The translations under genes were made by a program, and so were the position numbers. The notes below the pieces were generated by a model, which worked only from the letters and a program-made list of their open reading frames with translations, was not told where the DNA came from and did no database searches. Below are positions 28,618-37,649 of a stretch of DNA of 64,000 bases, piece by piece (within the stretch, counting starts at the first letter, position 1; each line of letters opens with the position of its first letter). The DNA is taken from assembly GCF_020165495.1 (NCBI RefSeq), contig NZ_JAIUIE010000005.1, positions 186,001 through 250,000 on the forward strand. Direction: 5' to 3'. This DNA is from Mesorhizobium sp. BR1-1-16 (GTDB lineage Bacteria > Pseudomonadota > Alphaproteobacteria > Rhizobiales > Kaistiaceae).

Positions 28618-29337
28618 ATGTTCGTTCCGCTGCACGACCAGAATCCGCTGCGCTACATCAAGTTTCCCTGGGCGACGCGCGGCATCGTCGTGCTCAACGT
28701 GCTGGTGTTCATGTTCTACCAGCGCGGTGGCAATGCCGACGCCGAAGCCGCGTCGGTCATGGCCTTCGGCCTCATTCCGTCGACGCTGATGGGCATCCAT
28801 GTCCGCACGCCCGGCATCTTCCACGCGCCGGAATGGATGACCTTCATCACATCCAGCTTCCTGCACGGCGACATCTGGCATCTGGCCGGTAACATGCTGT
28901 TCCTCTGGGTCTTCGGCGACAATGTCGAGGACGCGATGGGGCACTGGCGCTTCATCCTGTTCTATTTCCTCTGCGCGATCGGCGGCGGCCTTGCCCATGT
29001 CGCCGTCGCACCCGGCTCCGACATGGCGCTGATCGGAGCCTCGGGCTCGGTGGCCGGCGTCATCGCCGCCTATTTCCTGCTGCATCCGCGCGTGAAGATC
29101 TGGATCCTGCTGCTGTTCCGTATTCCACTGCGGCTCCGGACCGTCTGGGTGCTCGGCTTCTGGATCCTGCTGCAGCTCTACAATTTCCTGTTCGGCCCGC
29201 CCGGCGAAATCTCTTGGGCAGCCCATCTCGGCGGCCTGACCACCGGCGCGGTGCTGATCCTGATGATGCGGCGCCATGGCGTGCCGCTGCTGGCGCGCGA
29301 AGAGCCCGAACTCATCACCGCCGAGCCCGTCGTCTGA
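28618..29337 (+). CDS. Rhomboid family intramembrane serine protease
   Basis: Membrane protease of 239 residues with six or seven hydrophobic segments. The catalytic GASG motif is at 140-143 (Ser142) and the partner His203 lies in [10 protein letters not shown]; the oxyanion-type [15 protein letters not shown] stretch is at about 83-97. All key residues are present, so it should be active. Start ATG 28618, 22 bases after pduO. Its substrates cannot be predicted. Confidence 0.92.
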   Translation: MFVPLHDQNPLRYIKFPWATRGIVVLNVLVFMFYQRGGNADAEAASVMAFGLIPSTLMGIHVRTPGIFHAPEWMTFITSSFLHGDIWHLAGNMLFLWVFGDNVEDAMGHWRFILFYFLCAIGGGLAHVAVAPGSDMALIGASGSVAGVIAAYFLLHPRVKIWILLLFRIPLRLRTVWVLGFWILLQLYNFLFGPPGEISWAAHLGGLTTGAVLILMMRRHGVPLLAREEPELITAEPVV

Positions 29338-29434
29338 CGGCTGCCGCTGCGTTGACTCGCCGTTTTGCCGCCGATACCGTCCGCGGCCGTTGATAAGGGC
29401 AGCCTCGCCCCCCGAACGAGAGCGACATCCGACA

Positions 29435-30184
29435 ATGAAGATTCTGGTGCCCGTCAAGCGGGTCGTCGACCGCAATGTAAAGGTTCGCGTCAAGGCGGAT
29501 GGCAGCGGCATCGACCTCGCCAACGTCAAGATGGCGATGAACCCCTTCTGCGAAATCGCGGTTGAAGCGGCGCTACGCCTCAAGGAGGCCGGACAGGCGA
29601 ACGAGGTCGTCGTCGTTTCCGTGGGCAGCGAGAAATCGGCCGAGACGCTGCGCACCGGCCTCGCAATGGGCGCGGATCGCGGCATCCTGATCAAGACCGA
29701 CGCCGAACGTGTCGAACCGCTCGCTGTCGCCAAGCTGATCAAGGCGCTGATCGCGAGCGAGACGCCCGGCCTCGTCATTCTCGGCAAGCAGGCGATCGAC
29801 GACGACAGCAACCAGACCGGCCAGATGCTAGCTGCGCTGCTTGGCTGGCCACAGGCGACCTTTGCCTCGAAGATCGAGCTTGGCAGTGACACGATCGAGG
29901 TGAGCCGCGAGGTCGATGGCGGCGCCGAGACGCTGAGTCTCGCCATGCCGGCCGTGGTCACCACGGATCTTCGCCTCAACGAACCCCGCTACGCCTCGCT
30001 GCCCAACATCATGAAGGCGAAGAAGAAGCCGCTCGACGAGACGACGCCGGAAGCGCTCGGCGTCGATATCGCCCCGCGCCTCGCCGTGCTGAAGACGGTC
30101 GAGCCGCCGCGCCGCGCCGGCGGTATCAGGGTCGCCTCGGCCGCCGAGCTCGTGGCTCGGCTCAAGGAAACGGGAGTGCTCTGA
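29435..30184 (+). CDS. etfB: Electron transfer flavoprotein beta subunit
   Basis: Beta subunit (249 residues) of the ETF heterodimer that takes electrons from acyl-CoA and other dehydrogenases and passes them to ETF-ubiquinone oxidoreductase. The start [17 protein letters not shown] is characteristic, as is the signature-like region [31 protein letters not shown] in the second half. ATG 29435 is the first residue of the conserved fold; longer frames overlap the rhomboid gene. etfA follows after one base. Confidence 0.96.
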   Translation: MKILVPVKRVVDRNVKVRVKADGSGIDLANVKMAMNPFCEIAVEAALRLKEAGQANEVVVVSVGSEKSAETLRTGLAMGADRGILIKTDAERVEPLAVAKLIKALIASETPGLVILGKQAIDDDSNQTGQMLAALLGWPQATFASKIELGSDTIEVSREVDGGAETLSLAMPAVVTTDLRLNEPRYASLPNIMKAKKKPLDETTPEALGVDIAPRLAVLKTVEPPRRAGGIRVASAAELVARLKETGVL

Positions 30185-30185
30185 G

Positions 30186-31124
30186 ATGACGACGCTGCTG
30201 ATAGCCGAACATGACGGACAGAGCCTCAACCAGGCAACCGCCAAGGCGTTGACCGCCGCCCGCGCCCTCGGCGCGCCGGTCGATATTCTCGTGGCCGGCT
30301 CTGCCGTGCGTCCGATCGCCGAGGAAGCTGCGAAGCTTGAGGGCGTCGCCCGCGTACGCCTCGCCGATGATGCAACGCTCGCGCATGCGCTGGCCGAGCC
30401 GCTGTCGGAACTGGTCCTGTCACTCGCCGCGGATTATGACGCGATCGTCGCGCCTGCGACCGCAAATGGCAAGAATCTCCTGCCACGCGTCGCCGCGCTG
30501 CTCGACGTCATGCAGGTGTCCGAGGTCACGGCCGTCCTGGCGCCGGATACGTTCGAGCGTCCGATCTACGCCGGCAACGCGATCGAGACCGTTCAGTCGC
30601 GCGATCCGGTCCGCGTCCTCACCATCCGCACCGCCGCTTTCCCTCCGACCGAAACAGGCAGCGCCGCGGCACCGATCGAGACCGTCGGCGCCGCCCCGAC
30701 CCCGCCGCGTTCCCATTTTGTCAGCGAGGCGCTGACGACATCGGAGCGTCCCGAGCTTGCCGGGGCGCGCGTCGTCGTCTCGGGCGGCCGGGCGCTTGGC
30801 TCAGCCGAGACCTTCGAGGCCGTCATCGCCCCGCTGGCCGACAGGCTGAAGGCCGCAATCGGTGCCTCGCGCGCTGCGGTCGATGCGGGTTATGCGGGAA
30901 ATGACCTGCAGGTCGGCCAGACCGGCAAGGTCGTGGCGCCTGACCTTTACATCGCCGTCGGCATTTCCGGCGCGATCCAGCATCTGGCCGGCATGAAGGA
31001 TTCGAAGGTCATCGTCGCCATCAACAAGGATGGCGAGGCACCGATCTTCCAGGTTGCCGATTATGGGCTGGTCGAGGATCTCTTCACGGCGGTTCCGGCC
31101 CTCGTCGCGGCGCTCGGCGACTGA
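30186..31124 (+). CDS. etfA: Electron transfer flavoprotein alpha subunit
   Basis: FAD-binding alpha subunit (312 residues). The C-terminal half has the family signature region: [36 protein letters not shown] and [16 protein letters not shown], ending with [24 protein letters not shown]. It begins one base after etfB and is followed by a 3-hydroxyacyl-CoA dehydrogenase, tying the pair to fatty-acid or butyrate metabolism. The electron acceptor gene is not in the window. Confidence 0.96.
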   Translation: MTTLLIAEHDGQSLNQATAKALTAARALGAPVDILVAGSAVRPIAEEAAKLEGVARVRLADDATLAHALAEPLSELVLSLAADYDAIVAPATANGKNLLPRVAALLDVMQVSEVTAVLAPDTFERPIYAGNAIETVQSRDPVRVLTIRTAAFPPTETGSAAAPIETVGAAPTPPRSHFVSEALTTSERPELAGARVVVSGGRALGSAETFEAVIAPLADRLKAAIGASRAAVDAGYAGNDLQVGQTGKVVAPDLYIAVGISGAIQHLAGMKDSKVIVAINKDGEAPIFQVADYGLVEDLFTAVPALVAALGD

Positions 31125-31218
31125 GGCGATGCTGCGGTTTGGCTTAGACGGGGCGGATGCTTTGCTCTAAGCTTTCCGCGAGCCCAGAACTGCCGAAAAA
31201 GAGGCGTCCGCCAGGACC

Positions 31219-32100
31219 ATGAACAACGCGATTTCGACCATCGGCGTCATCGGCGCCGGCCAGATGGGCAACGGCATCGCCCATGTCAGCGCGCTTGCCG
31301 GCTTCGAGGTCTATGTCCACGACATCGCGGAGGATCGGGTCCGCAAGGGCCTCGCCACGATCGACGGCAACCTCTCGCGCCAGGTCCATTCCGGCCGGAT
31401 CAGCGAGGAAGACCGCAAGAGCGCGCTGGCCCGTGTCAAGCCGGCGGTGACGGTCGACGCGCTGGCCAGTTGCGACCTCGTCATCGAGGCAGCGACCGAA
31501 GACGAGGCGATCAAGAGGAAGATCTTCTCCGGCATCTGCCCGGCGCTTCGGCCCGACGCGATGCTGGCGACCAACACGTCCTCGATTTCGATCACCCGCC
31601 TCGCCTCGGCCACGGATCGGCCCGAGCGCTTCATCGGCATTCACTTCATGAATCCGGTGCCGGTGATGCAGCTCGTCGAGCTCATCCGTGGCATCGCAAC
31701 GGAAGACGAGACCTTTACGGCCGCCAAGACCTTCGTCGCCAAGCTCGGCAAGACGGTGACCGTTTCCGAGGACTTTCCGGGCTTCATCGTCAACCGCATC
31801 CTGCTGCCGATGATCAACGAGGCAATCTACGTGCTCTATGAGGGCGTTGGCTCGGTCGAGGCTATCGACGCCGCGATGCGGCTCGGCGCCAACCATCCGA
31901 TGGGGCCGCTGCAGCTCGCCGATTTCATAGGCCTCGATACCTGCCTGTCGATCATGCAGGTGCTCTATGAGGGCCTCGCCGATTCGAAATACCGGCCCTG
32001 CCCGCTGCTGGTAAAATATGTAGAGGCCGGCTGGCTCGGCCGCAAGACCAATCGCGGCTTCTACGACTATCGCGGCGAGCACCCCGTCCCGACGCGGTGA
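31219..32100 (+). CDS. 3-hydroxybutyryl-CoA dehydrogenase
   Basis: NAD(P)-dependent enzyme of 293 residues interconverting 3-hydroxybutyryl-CoA and acetoacetyl-CoA. N-terminal Rossmann motif [11 protein letters not shown] (about 10-20); catalytic region [15 protein letters not shown]; then [19 protein letters not shown] and the C-terminal helical domain with [16 protein letters not shown]. Length and sequence match the Hbd/PaaH-type enzymes. AGGA precedes ATG 31219. It follows etfBA in the same direction, a common arrangement in Hyphomicrobiales. Confidence 0.95.
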   Translation: MNNAISTIGVIGAGQMGNGIAHVSALAGFEVYVHDIAEDRVRKGLATIDGNLSRQVHSGRISEEDRKSALARVKPAVTVDALASCDLVIEAATEDEAIKRKIFSGICPALRPDAMLATNTSSISITRLASATDRPERFIGIHFMNPVPVMQLVELIRGIATEDETFTAAKTFVAKLGKTVTVSEDFPGFIVNRILLPMINEAIYVLYEGVGSVEAIDAAMRLGANHPMGPLQLADFIGLDTCLSIMQVLYEGLADSKYRPCPLLVKYVEAGWLGRKTNRGFYDYRGEHPVPTR

Positions 32101-32134
32101 GGGCGCGTCGCCCCCGCGAGGGTGTCCTCGCCGC

Positions 32135-32794
32135 TCACACGCCTTTTCGTGCCGCCGTAATCAGAGCCTTGGCATCATCCGAGTCCCATTCGGCCGGGCC
32201 GGACATCACACCGAGCGCGCAGCCCTTGCCATCGACCAGCACGGTCGTCGGCAGGCCGACCGCCATCGCCTCGCTTTTGAGGCCGGAGAAGATCCGCGTC
32301 GTCGGATCGGCATAGAGCGGCAGTGCCTTGACGCCGATCTGTTCGAGAAAGGCCTTCGGCTTGCTGGGGTCCTGCGTGTCGATCGAAACGGGGACGACGG
32401 CGAAGTCGGGTCCGACTTCGCTCGCCGCGAGGCGGTCGAGGGCCGGCATTTCCTTGCGGCAGGGCACGCACCATGTCGCCCAGAGATTGAGGAGCACCGT
32501 CTTGCCACCAAAATCGGCAAGGCTCGCAGCAGTTCCGTCGCCCTTCTGGAAGGCGAGATGACTGAGCGAGACCGGACGATCGGCGACCTGGAAGCCCGCG
32601 ACTTCGCCTTTTGCGAGCGGCTTCAGCAGCCCCGCGGCCTTGACGGCCGGCGAACAGTCGCCGCTTGCCAGCGCGCCAACATTGCCATCAGCGCCTCCCC
32701 TCACGTATACGACCGCCAATCCCGCAGCGATGCCAGCCACCGCCGCGAGCCCGATCACCAGGGGAAGGCGCATCCTGCCGCCTCTATCAGCCAT
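32135..32794 (-). CDS. tlpA: TlpA-type membrane-anchored thioredoxin
   Basis: Periplasmic thiol:disulfide oxidoreductase of 219 residues. A single N-terminal helix (about 10-31) anchors it; the thioredoxin domain carries WCVPC at 108-112 and the cis-Pro motif GLPTT. In rhizobia TlpA delivers reducing power for cytochrome oxidase copper-site assembly. Extra cysteines at the N-terminal end (GDC) and near the C-terminus (GKGC) are typical of the family. It is divergent from argH with a 26-base gap, the usual tlpA-argH arrangement. ATG 32773 is an alternative start. Confidence 0.9.
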   Translation of the reverse strand: MADRGGRMRLPLVIGLAAVAGIAAGLAVVYVRGGADGNVGALASGDCSPAVKAAGLLKPLAKGEVAGFQVADRPVSLSHLAFQKGDGTAASLADFGGKTVLLNLWATWCVPCRKEMPALDRLAASEVGPDFAVVPVSIDTQDPSKPKAFLEQIGVKALPLYADPTTRIFSGLKSEAMAVGLPTTVLVDGKGCALGVMSGPAEWDSDDAKALITAARKGV

Positions 32795-32820
32795 TCCGGT
32801 TCTTTCCTGAGAGAGCGTTC

Positions 32821-34221
32821 ATGAGCAATTCGATGTGGGGCGGCCGCTTCTCGCAGGGACCTTCCGCGATCATGGAAGAGATCAACGCGTCGATCGATTT
32901 CGACAAGAAGCTCTACCGCCAGGACATCGCCGGCTCGAAGGCCCATGCGATGATGCTCGCACGCCAGGGAATTATCGGCGCGGACGATGCCGAAAAGATC
33001 GTCGCCGGTCTAGACACGATCCTGCGAGAGATCGAGGACGGCAGCTTCACCTTTTCGCGGGCGCTCGAGGACATCCACCTCAATATCGAGTCGCGGCTGA
33101 AGGAACTGATCGGCGAGCCCGCCGGCCGGCTGCACACCGCCCGTTCGCGCAACGACCAGGTGGCGACCGACTTCAAGCTGTATGTCCGCGACTGGCTGGA
33201 CGGCGTCGACGCGGCCCTCGCCGGCCTGCAATCGGCGCTCGCCGACAAGGCCTTTGCTCATGCCGGCCTCGCCATGCCGGGCTTTACGCATCTGCAGAGC
33301 GCACAGCCGGTGACTTTCGGCCATCATCTGCTCGCCTATGTCGAAATGCTGGCGCGCGATCGCGGCCGCTTCCGCGATGCCCGCGCGCGGCTGAATGAGA
33401 GCCCGCTTGGCGCTGCGGCGCTGGCTGGAACCTCGTTCCCGATCGACCGATTCGATACCGCCGCAGCGCTCGGCTTCGATCGCCCCACTGCCAATTCGCT
33501 CGATAGCGTCTCCGACCGCGACTTCGCCATCGAGGCGCTTTCGGTGGCGAGCCTCTGCGCGCTGCATCTCTCGCGCTTCGCCGAGGAGATCGTCATCTGG
33601 TCGTCAGCGCAGTTCCGCTTCATCCGCCTTTCGGATCGGTTCACAACCGGCTCCTCGATCATGCCGCAGAAGCGCAATCCCGATGCCGCCGAACTCGTGC
33701 GCGCCAAGACGGGCCGCATCATCGGCGCGCAGACGGCGCTGATGATCGTCATGAAGGGCCTGCCGCTCGCCTATCAGAAGGACATGCAGGAAGACAAGGA
33801 ACAGGCCTTCGACGCTTTTGAAAGCCTGGAGCTTGCGATCGCCGCGACCGACGGGATGGTGCGCGACATGGAACCGGAAGCCGCGACGCTGAAGAAGGCA
33901 GCCGGATCCGGCTTTTCGACCGCGACCGACCTTGCCGACTGGCTGGTACGGGCGCTCGGCTTGCCTTTCCGCGAAGCTCACCACGTCACCGGACGCATTG
34001 TCGGCCTCGCCGCCAACCAGGGCGTCGAACTCGCCCGCCTGCCGCTCTCGGCCATGCAGGCGGTTCACTCCGCCATCGACGACCGCGTCTATTCCGTGCT
34101 CTCCGTCGACAAATCGGTCCGCAGCCGCACCAGCTATGGCGGCACCTCGCCAAAGAATGTCCGCGCGCAGGCGAAGCGCTGGCAGCGGGCGCTGGAGCGC
34201 GAGCAGCGCACGAAAAGTTAG
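32821..34221 (+). CDS. argH: Argininosuccinate lyase
   Basis: Last enzyme of arginine synthesis, splitting argininosuccinate into arginine and fumarate. Protein of 466 residues with [11 protein letters not shown] at the start, [32 protein letters not shown] and the fumarase-superfamily loop [11 protein letters not shown] (about 277-287). ATG 32821 is the conserved beginning; longer frames overlap tlpA. It leads an argH-lptM-lysA run. Confidence 0.97.
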   Translation: MSNSMWGGRFSQGPSAIMEEINASIDFDKKLYRQDIAGSKAHAMMLARQGIIGADDAEKIVAGLDTILREIEDGSFTFSRALEDIHLNIESRLKELIGEPAGRLHTARSRNDQVATDFKLYVRDWLDGVDAALAGLQSALADKAFAHAGLAMPGFTHLQSAQPVTFGHHLLAYVEMLARDRGRFRDARARLNESPLGAAALAGTSFPIDRFDTAAALGFDRPTANSLDSVSDRDFAIEALSVASLCALHLSRFAEEIVIWSSAQFRFIRLSDRFTTGSSIMPQKRNPDAAELVRAKTGRIIGAQTALMIVMKGLPLAYQKDMQEDKEQAFDAFESLELAIAATDGMVRDMEPEAATLKKAAGSGFSTATDLADWLVRALGLPFREAHHVTGRIVGLAANQGVELARLPLSAMQAVHSAIDDRVYSVLSVDKSVRSRTSYGGTSPKNVRAQAKRWQRALEREQRTKS

Positions 34222-34317
34222 GGGTGACGGCCGGCCGCGATCGTCTAAGATCGCCGCGCCCACCTGTCGGCACTCCCCGCCGATCGCGTTAGTTCGACAC
34301 CGACCTGGAGCTGCCCC

Positions 34318-34515
34318 TTGGCCGCGCTGACCCGCCTGATCCTCATCGCCTCCGCGCTGGCGCTCGCCGGCTGCGGCGTCAAGGGCGCGCTCGAGCCGCC
34401 GCCGGGCGGTCTTCAGGCCAAACAGGCCGAGGAAGCGTCAAAAGCCGGGCAAAAGGTCGATACCTCCGTCCCGCTCGTGCCGGATCGCAAGCTCTGGATC
34501 GATCACCTGCTCTGA
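34318..34515 (+). CDS. lptM: Small lipoprotein LptM (YifL-like)
   Basis: A 65-residue lipoprotein. The signal ends in lipobox LAGCGVKG (Cys20), and the tail is Pro-, Lys- and Gln-rich, then VPDRKLWIDHLL. LptM helps mature the LptD outer-membrane lipopolysaccharide translocon in E. coli. Its place between argH and lysA is a conserved feature of Hyphomicrobiales, which supports this tiny gene. Start TTG 34318. The LptM function here is by family only. Confidence 0.85.
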   Translation: MAALTRLILIASALALAGCGVKGALEPPPGGLQAKQAEEASKAGQKVDTSVPLVPDRKLWIDHLL

Positions 34516-34556
34516 CGCCGCGGTCGCGGCCCGAAGGCCCTTCGGGGTAGACATCC

Positions 34557-35825
34557 ATGAACCATTTCGAATATCGCGACGGCGTCCTCTTCGCGGAGGA
34601 CGTTCCGGTCGAGGCCATTGCGGCCGCAGTCGGCACGCCTTTCTATTGCTATTCGACGGCGACGCTGGTGCGCCACTATCGCGTCTTCCGCGATGCGCTC
34701 GCGGGGCTCGATACGCTGATCTGTTACGCCATGAAGGCGAACTCGAACCAGGCGGTGCTGAAGACGCTGATCCGTGAAGGCGCGGGCATGGATGTCGTCT
34801 CGGAAGGCGAACTGCGCCGGGCGCTGGCGGCCGGCTGCGAGCCGGCGAAGATCGTCTTTTCAGGCGTCGCCAAGACGGAACGCGAGATCGCCCTGGCGCT
34901 CGATGCCGGCATCCACGGCTTCAATGTCGAGAGCGAGCCCGAACTCGCCCGTATTTCTGAGATCGCAGTCGCCAAGGGCGCCACGGCACGCATCTCGATC
35001 CGCATCAACCCCGATGTGGACGCCAAGACGCATGCCAAGATCACGACCGGCAAGGCAGAGAACAAGTTCGGCATTCCCTGGCAGCGCGCCCGCGCCGTCT
35101 ATGCCGAGGCGGCGCGCCTGCCCGGGCTCAAGGTCTCCGGCGTCGACATGCATATCGGCAGCCAGATCACCGACATGGCGCCCTTCGACGAGGCCTATGG
35201 CCTGCTCGCCGAACTGGTGATCCAGCTTCGCGAGGACGGCCACGCGATCGATCATGTCGACGGCGGTGGCGGCCTCGGCATTCCTTACAAGCTCGGCGAT
35301 CCGCCGCCACCCGATCCCGCGGCTTTCGCGGCGATCGTCAAGAAGAGGCTCGGCAATCTCGGCGCGAAGATCCTGTTCGAACCTGGCCGCATGATCGTCG
35401 GCAATGCCGGCATCCTTGTCGCGAGCGTCGTCTATATCAAGGAAGGCTCGTCCAAGACCTTCGTCATCGTCGACGCCGGCATGAACGACCTCATCCGCCC
35501 GACCCTCTATGAGGCGCATCACGACATCCAGCCGGTGCGCCTGCCTGCTGCCGGCACGCCGGAGATCATCGCCGATGTCGTCGGCGGCGTCTGCGAGACC
35601 GGCGACTATCTGGCGCTCGACCGCACCATGGCGGCGCTCGCGCCGGGCGACCGGATCGCCGTCATGACGGCCGGTGCCTATGGCGCCGTGCAGGGCTCGA
35701 CCTACAACACCCGCCCGCTCGCCGCCGAAGTGCTCGTCGATGGCGACCAGTTTGCCGTCATCCGGCCGCGCCAGAGCTATGACGCACTGATCGGCATGGA
35801 TGTAGTCCCGGATTGGCTCGCCTGA
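34557..35825 (+). CDS. lysA: Diaminopimelate decarboxylase
   Basis: PLP enzyme of 422 residues converting meso-diaminopimelate to lysine. The PLP lysine is Lys60 in CYAMKANSNQ; further family motifs are VDMHIGSQITD, VDGGGGLGIPY, EPGRMIVGNAG and GGVCETGDYL, with the active-site Cys in the last. AYGAVQGSTYNTRP near the end completes the barrel-plus-beta fold. The start is ATG 34557, 41 bases after lptM. Confidence 0.97.
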   Translation: MNHFEYRDGVLFAEDVPVEAIAAAVGTPFYCYSTATLVRHYRVFRDALAGLDTLICYAMKANSNQAVLKTLIREGAGMDVVSEGELRRALAAGCEPAKIVFSGVAKTEREIALALDAGIHGFNVESEPELARISEIAVAKGATARISIRINPDVDAKTHAKITTGKAENKFGIPWQRARAVYAEAARLPGLKVSGVDMHIGSQITDMAPFDEAYGLLAELVIQLREDGHAIDHVDGGGGLGIPYKLGDPPPPDPAAFAAIVKKRLGNLGAKILFEPGRMIVGNAGILVASVVYIKEGSSKTFVIVDAGMNDLIRPTLYEAHHDIQPVRLPAAGTPEIIADVVGGVCETGDYLALDRTMAALAPGDRIAVMTAGAYGAVQGSTYNTRPLAAEVLVDGDQFAVIRPRQSYDALIGMDVVPDWLA

Positions 35826-35947
35826 GCCGGGCGGCTCGCTTCGGAAAAAAGTGCGGCGCCCTGTCGCGCGCGTAAGCTTCCATTCGTCTAGAGTATGGCG
35901 GCCATCGAGCCGCCGCCTCGGCGAAGCGGATCTCGGGAGCGGGCGCC

Positions 35948-37147
35948 ATGACAGTTTCCTATCGTTGGACCATCGTTGGCCTCGGCGCGCTGATGGGATG
36001 CGTTGCCATCGGCGCCATGTTCTCGCTGGCGGTGTTCCTCGAGCCAATGGCCGTCGATACCGGCTGGTCGCGGGCCGGCATATCGAGCGCCATGACGCTC
36101 AATTTCCTCGTGATGGGCGTCGCGGGCTTTGGCTGGGGCGCCGCGAGCGATCGCTTCGGTCCGCGCATCGTCGTTCTTGCCGGCGCAGTCCTGCTCGGAC
36201 TTGCCTTGGTGCTGGCAAGCCGAATGCATTCGCTCCTCGCCTTCCAGCTCACCTTCGGCGTCCTGGTCGGTATCTCGGCGAGCGCCTTCTTCGCGCCGAT
36301 GATCTCGGCGGTCACCGGCTGGTTCGACACCAATCGCAGCCTCGCCGTCTCGCTGGTTTCGGCTGGCATGGGCATGGCGCCGATGACGATCTCGCCCTTC
36401 GCCCGCTGGCTGATCACCGATTATGACTGGCGCTTCGCCATGCTGGTCATCGGTATCGGCGCCTGGGTCCTGCTGCTGCCGGCGGCGCTCCTTGTTCGCC
36501 GGCCGCCAGCCGTTCCGATGCCGCAGAGCGGAGCCGGCCCGATGGCTGAGCCCGAGATGTCGGCGCGATCAGCGCTTCGCTCGCCGCAGTTCCTGGTGCT
36601 CGGGCTCACCTTCTTCGCCTGCTGCGCCGCGCACTCGGGACCGATCTTCCACATGGTCAGCTATGCCATCGTCTGCGGCGTAACGCCGATGGCAGCCGTG
36701 AGCATTTACAGCGTCGAGGGCCTGGCCGGGCTCGGCGGCCGCCTGCTGCTCGGCGTCCTCGCCGACCGCATCGGGGTCAAGCCCATCCTGATCGGCGGTC
36801 TGGCCGTCCAGGCGCTGGCGATCGCCGCCTATAGCGCCATCGGCGAACTTGGCCAGTTCTATGCGCTGGCGATCATTTTCGGCGCCGCCTATGGCGGGGT
36901 GATGCCGCTCTATGCCGTGCTGGCGCGCGACTATTTCGGCCAGCAGAATCTGGGCGCCGTGCTTGGCGCTGCCGGGCTGCTGTCCTCAATCGGCATGGCC
37001 CTCGGACCCGTGCTCGGCGGCTGGATCTACGACACGTTCGACGGCTATGCGTGGCTGTTCATCGGCTCCGCGATCGTCGGCCTCGGCGCGGTCGCCATCG
37101 CGCTTGCCTTCCCGCCCGTCGGGCAGAAGGCCCTCCAGCCTGCATAG
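35948..37147 (+). CDS. MFS transporter
   Basis: Major facilitator of 399 residues with twelve predicted membrane segments and the inter-helix motif GWGAASDRFGPR after helix 2 plus GRLLLGVLADRIG in the second half. The layout resembles the oxalate/formate or monocarboxylate subgroup, but the substrate cannot be fixed. GGGAG precedes ATG 35948. A glyoxalase-like gene follows after 27 bases. Confidence 0.9.
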   Translation: MTVSYRWTIVGLGALMGCVAIGAMFSLAVFLEPMAVDTGWSRAGISSAMTLNFLVMGVAGFGWGAASDRFGPRIVVLAGAVLLGLALVLASRMHSLLAFQLTFGVLVGISASAFFAPMISAVTGWFDTNRSLAVSLVSAGMGMAPMTISPFARWLITDYDWRFAMLVIGIGAWVLLLPAALLVRRPPAVPMPQSGAGPMAEPEMSARSALRSPQFLVLGLTFFACCAAHSGPIFHMVSYAIVCGVTPMAAVSIYSVEGLAGLGGRLLLGVLADRIGVKPILIGGLAVQALAIAAYSAIGELGQFYALAIIFGAAYGGVMPLYAVLARDYFGQQNLGAVLGAAGLLSSIGMALGPVLGGWIYDTFDGYAWLFIGSAIVGLGAVAIALAFPPVGQKALQPA

Positions 37148-37174
37148 GCTCGGCAATCGACAGGAGACGCAATA

Positions 37175-37558
37175 ATGATCCCCAATGCGATCGAGGTAGT
37201 GACGCTGTTCGTCGACGACATCGCGGCCGCCAAACAGTTTTATTGTGATGTGTTCACGACGGAAATCCTCATGGAGGACGACCAGTCAGCGCTGCTCTCG
37301 TTCTCCGGCGCAATCGTCAATCTGCTGGCGGCCAGCAACGCGTCGACCCTCGTCGAGCCTCTGCCGGTCGCGCCTGCCAAGGCCGGAACCCGCGCGATGT
37401 TCACCGTCCGCGTGGACGATGTCCGGCAGACCTGCGCGAGGCTGACCGAGAAGGGCGTGACGATCCTGAACGGCCCGATCGACCGTCCCTGGGGTCGCCG
37501 CACTGCCGCCTTTGCCGATCCTTCAGGCCATGTCTGGGAAGTGGCCGAGGAGATTTGA
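37175..37558 (+). CDS. VOC/glyoxalase-fold protein
   Basis: Single-domain VOC protein of 127 residues (AIEVVTLFVDDIAAAKQFYCDVF at the start, paired beta units, and FADPSGHVWEVAEEI at the end). Members include glyoxalases, antibiotic-binding proteins and dioxygenase fragments; the substrate is unknown. CAGGAG precedes ATG 37175 by nine bases. It may share a transcript with the MFS carrier. Confidence 0.86.
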   Translation: MIPNAIEVVTLFVDDIAAAKQFYCDVFTTEILMEDDQSALLSFSGAIVNLLAASNASTLVEPLPVAPAKAGTRAMFTVRVDDVRQTCARLTEKGVTILNGPIDRPWGRRTAAFADPSGHVWEVAEEI

Positions 37559-37649
37559 ACGGCGCGCGCCCTTCCCTTCGCCCTCGCATCGCCCCATCTC
37601 GCCTGCTAGACTTCCCTTCGGGCGGGCTTTGAGGACGAGTGGAGCGGCC

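Noticed and set aside
31142-31172. GCTTAGA / TCTAAGC inverted repeat after etfA
   Set aside because: Seven-bp stem with a 17-base loop and no T-run; too weak to call a terminator or operator.
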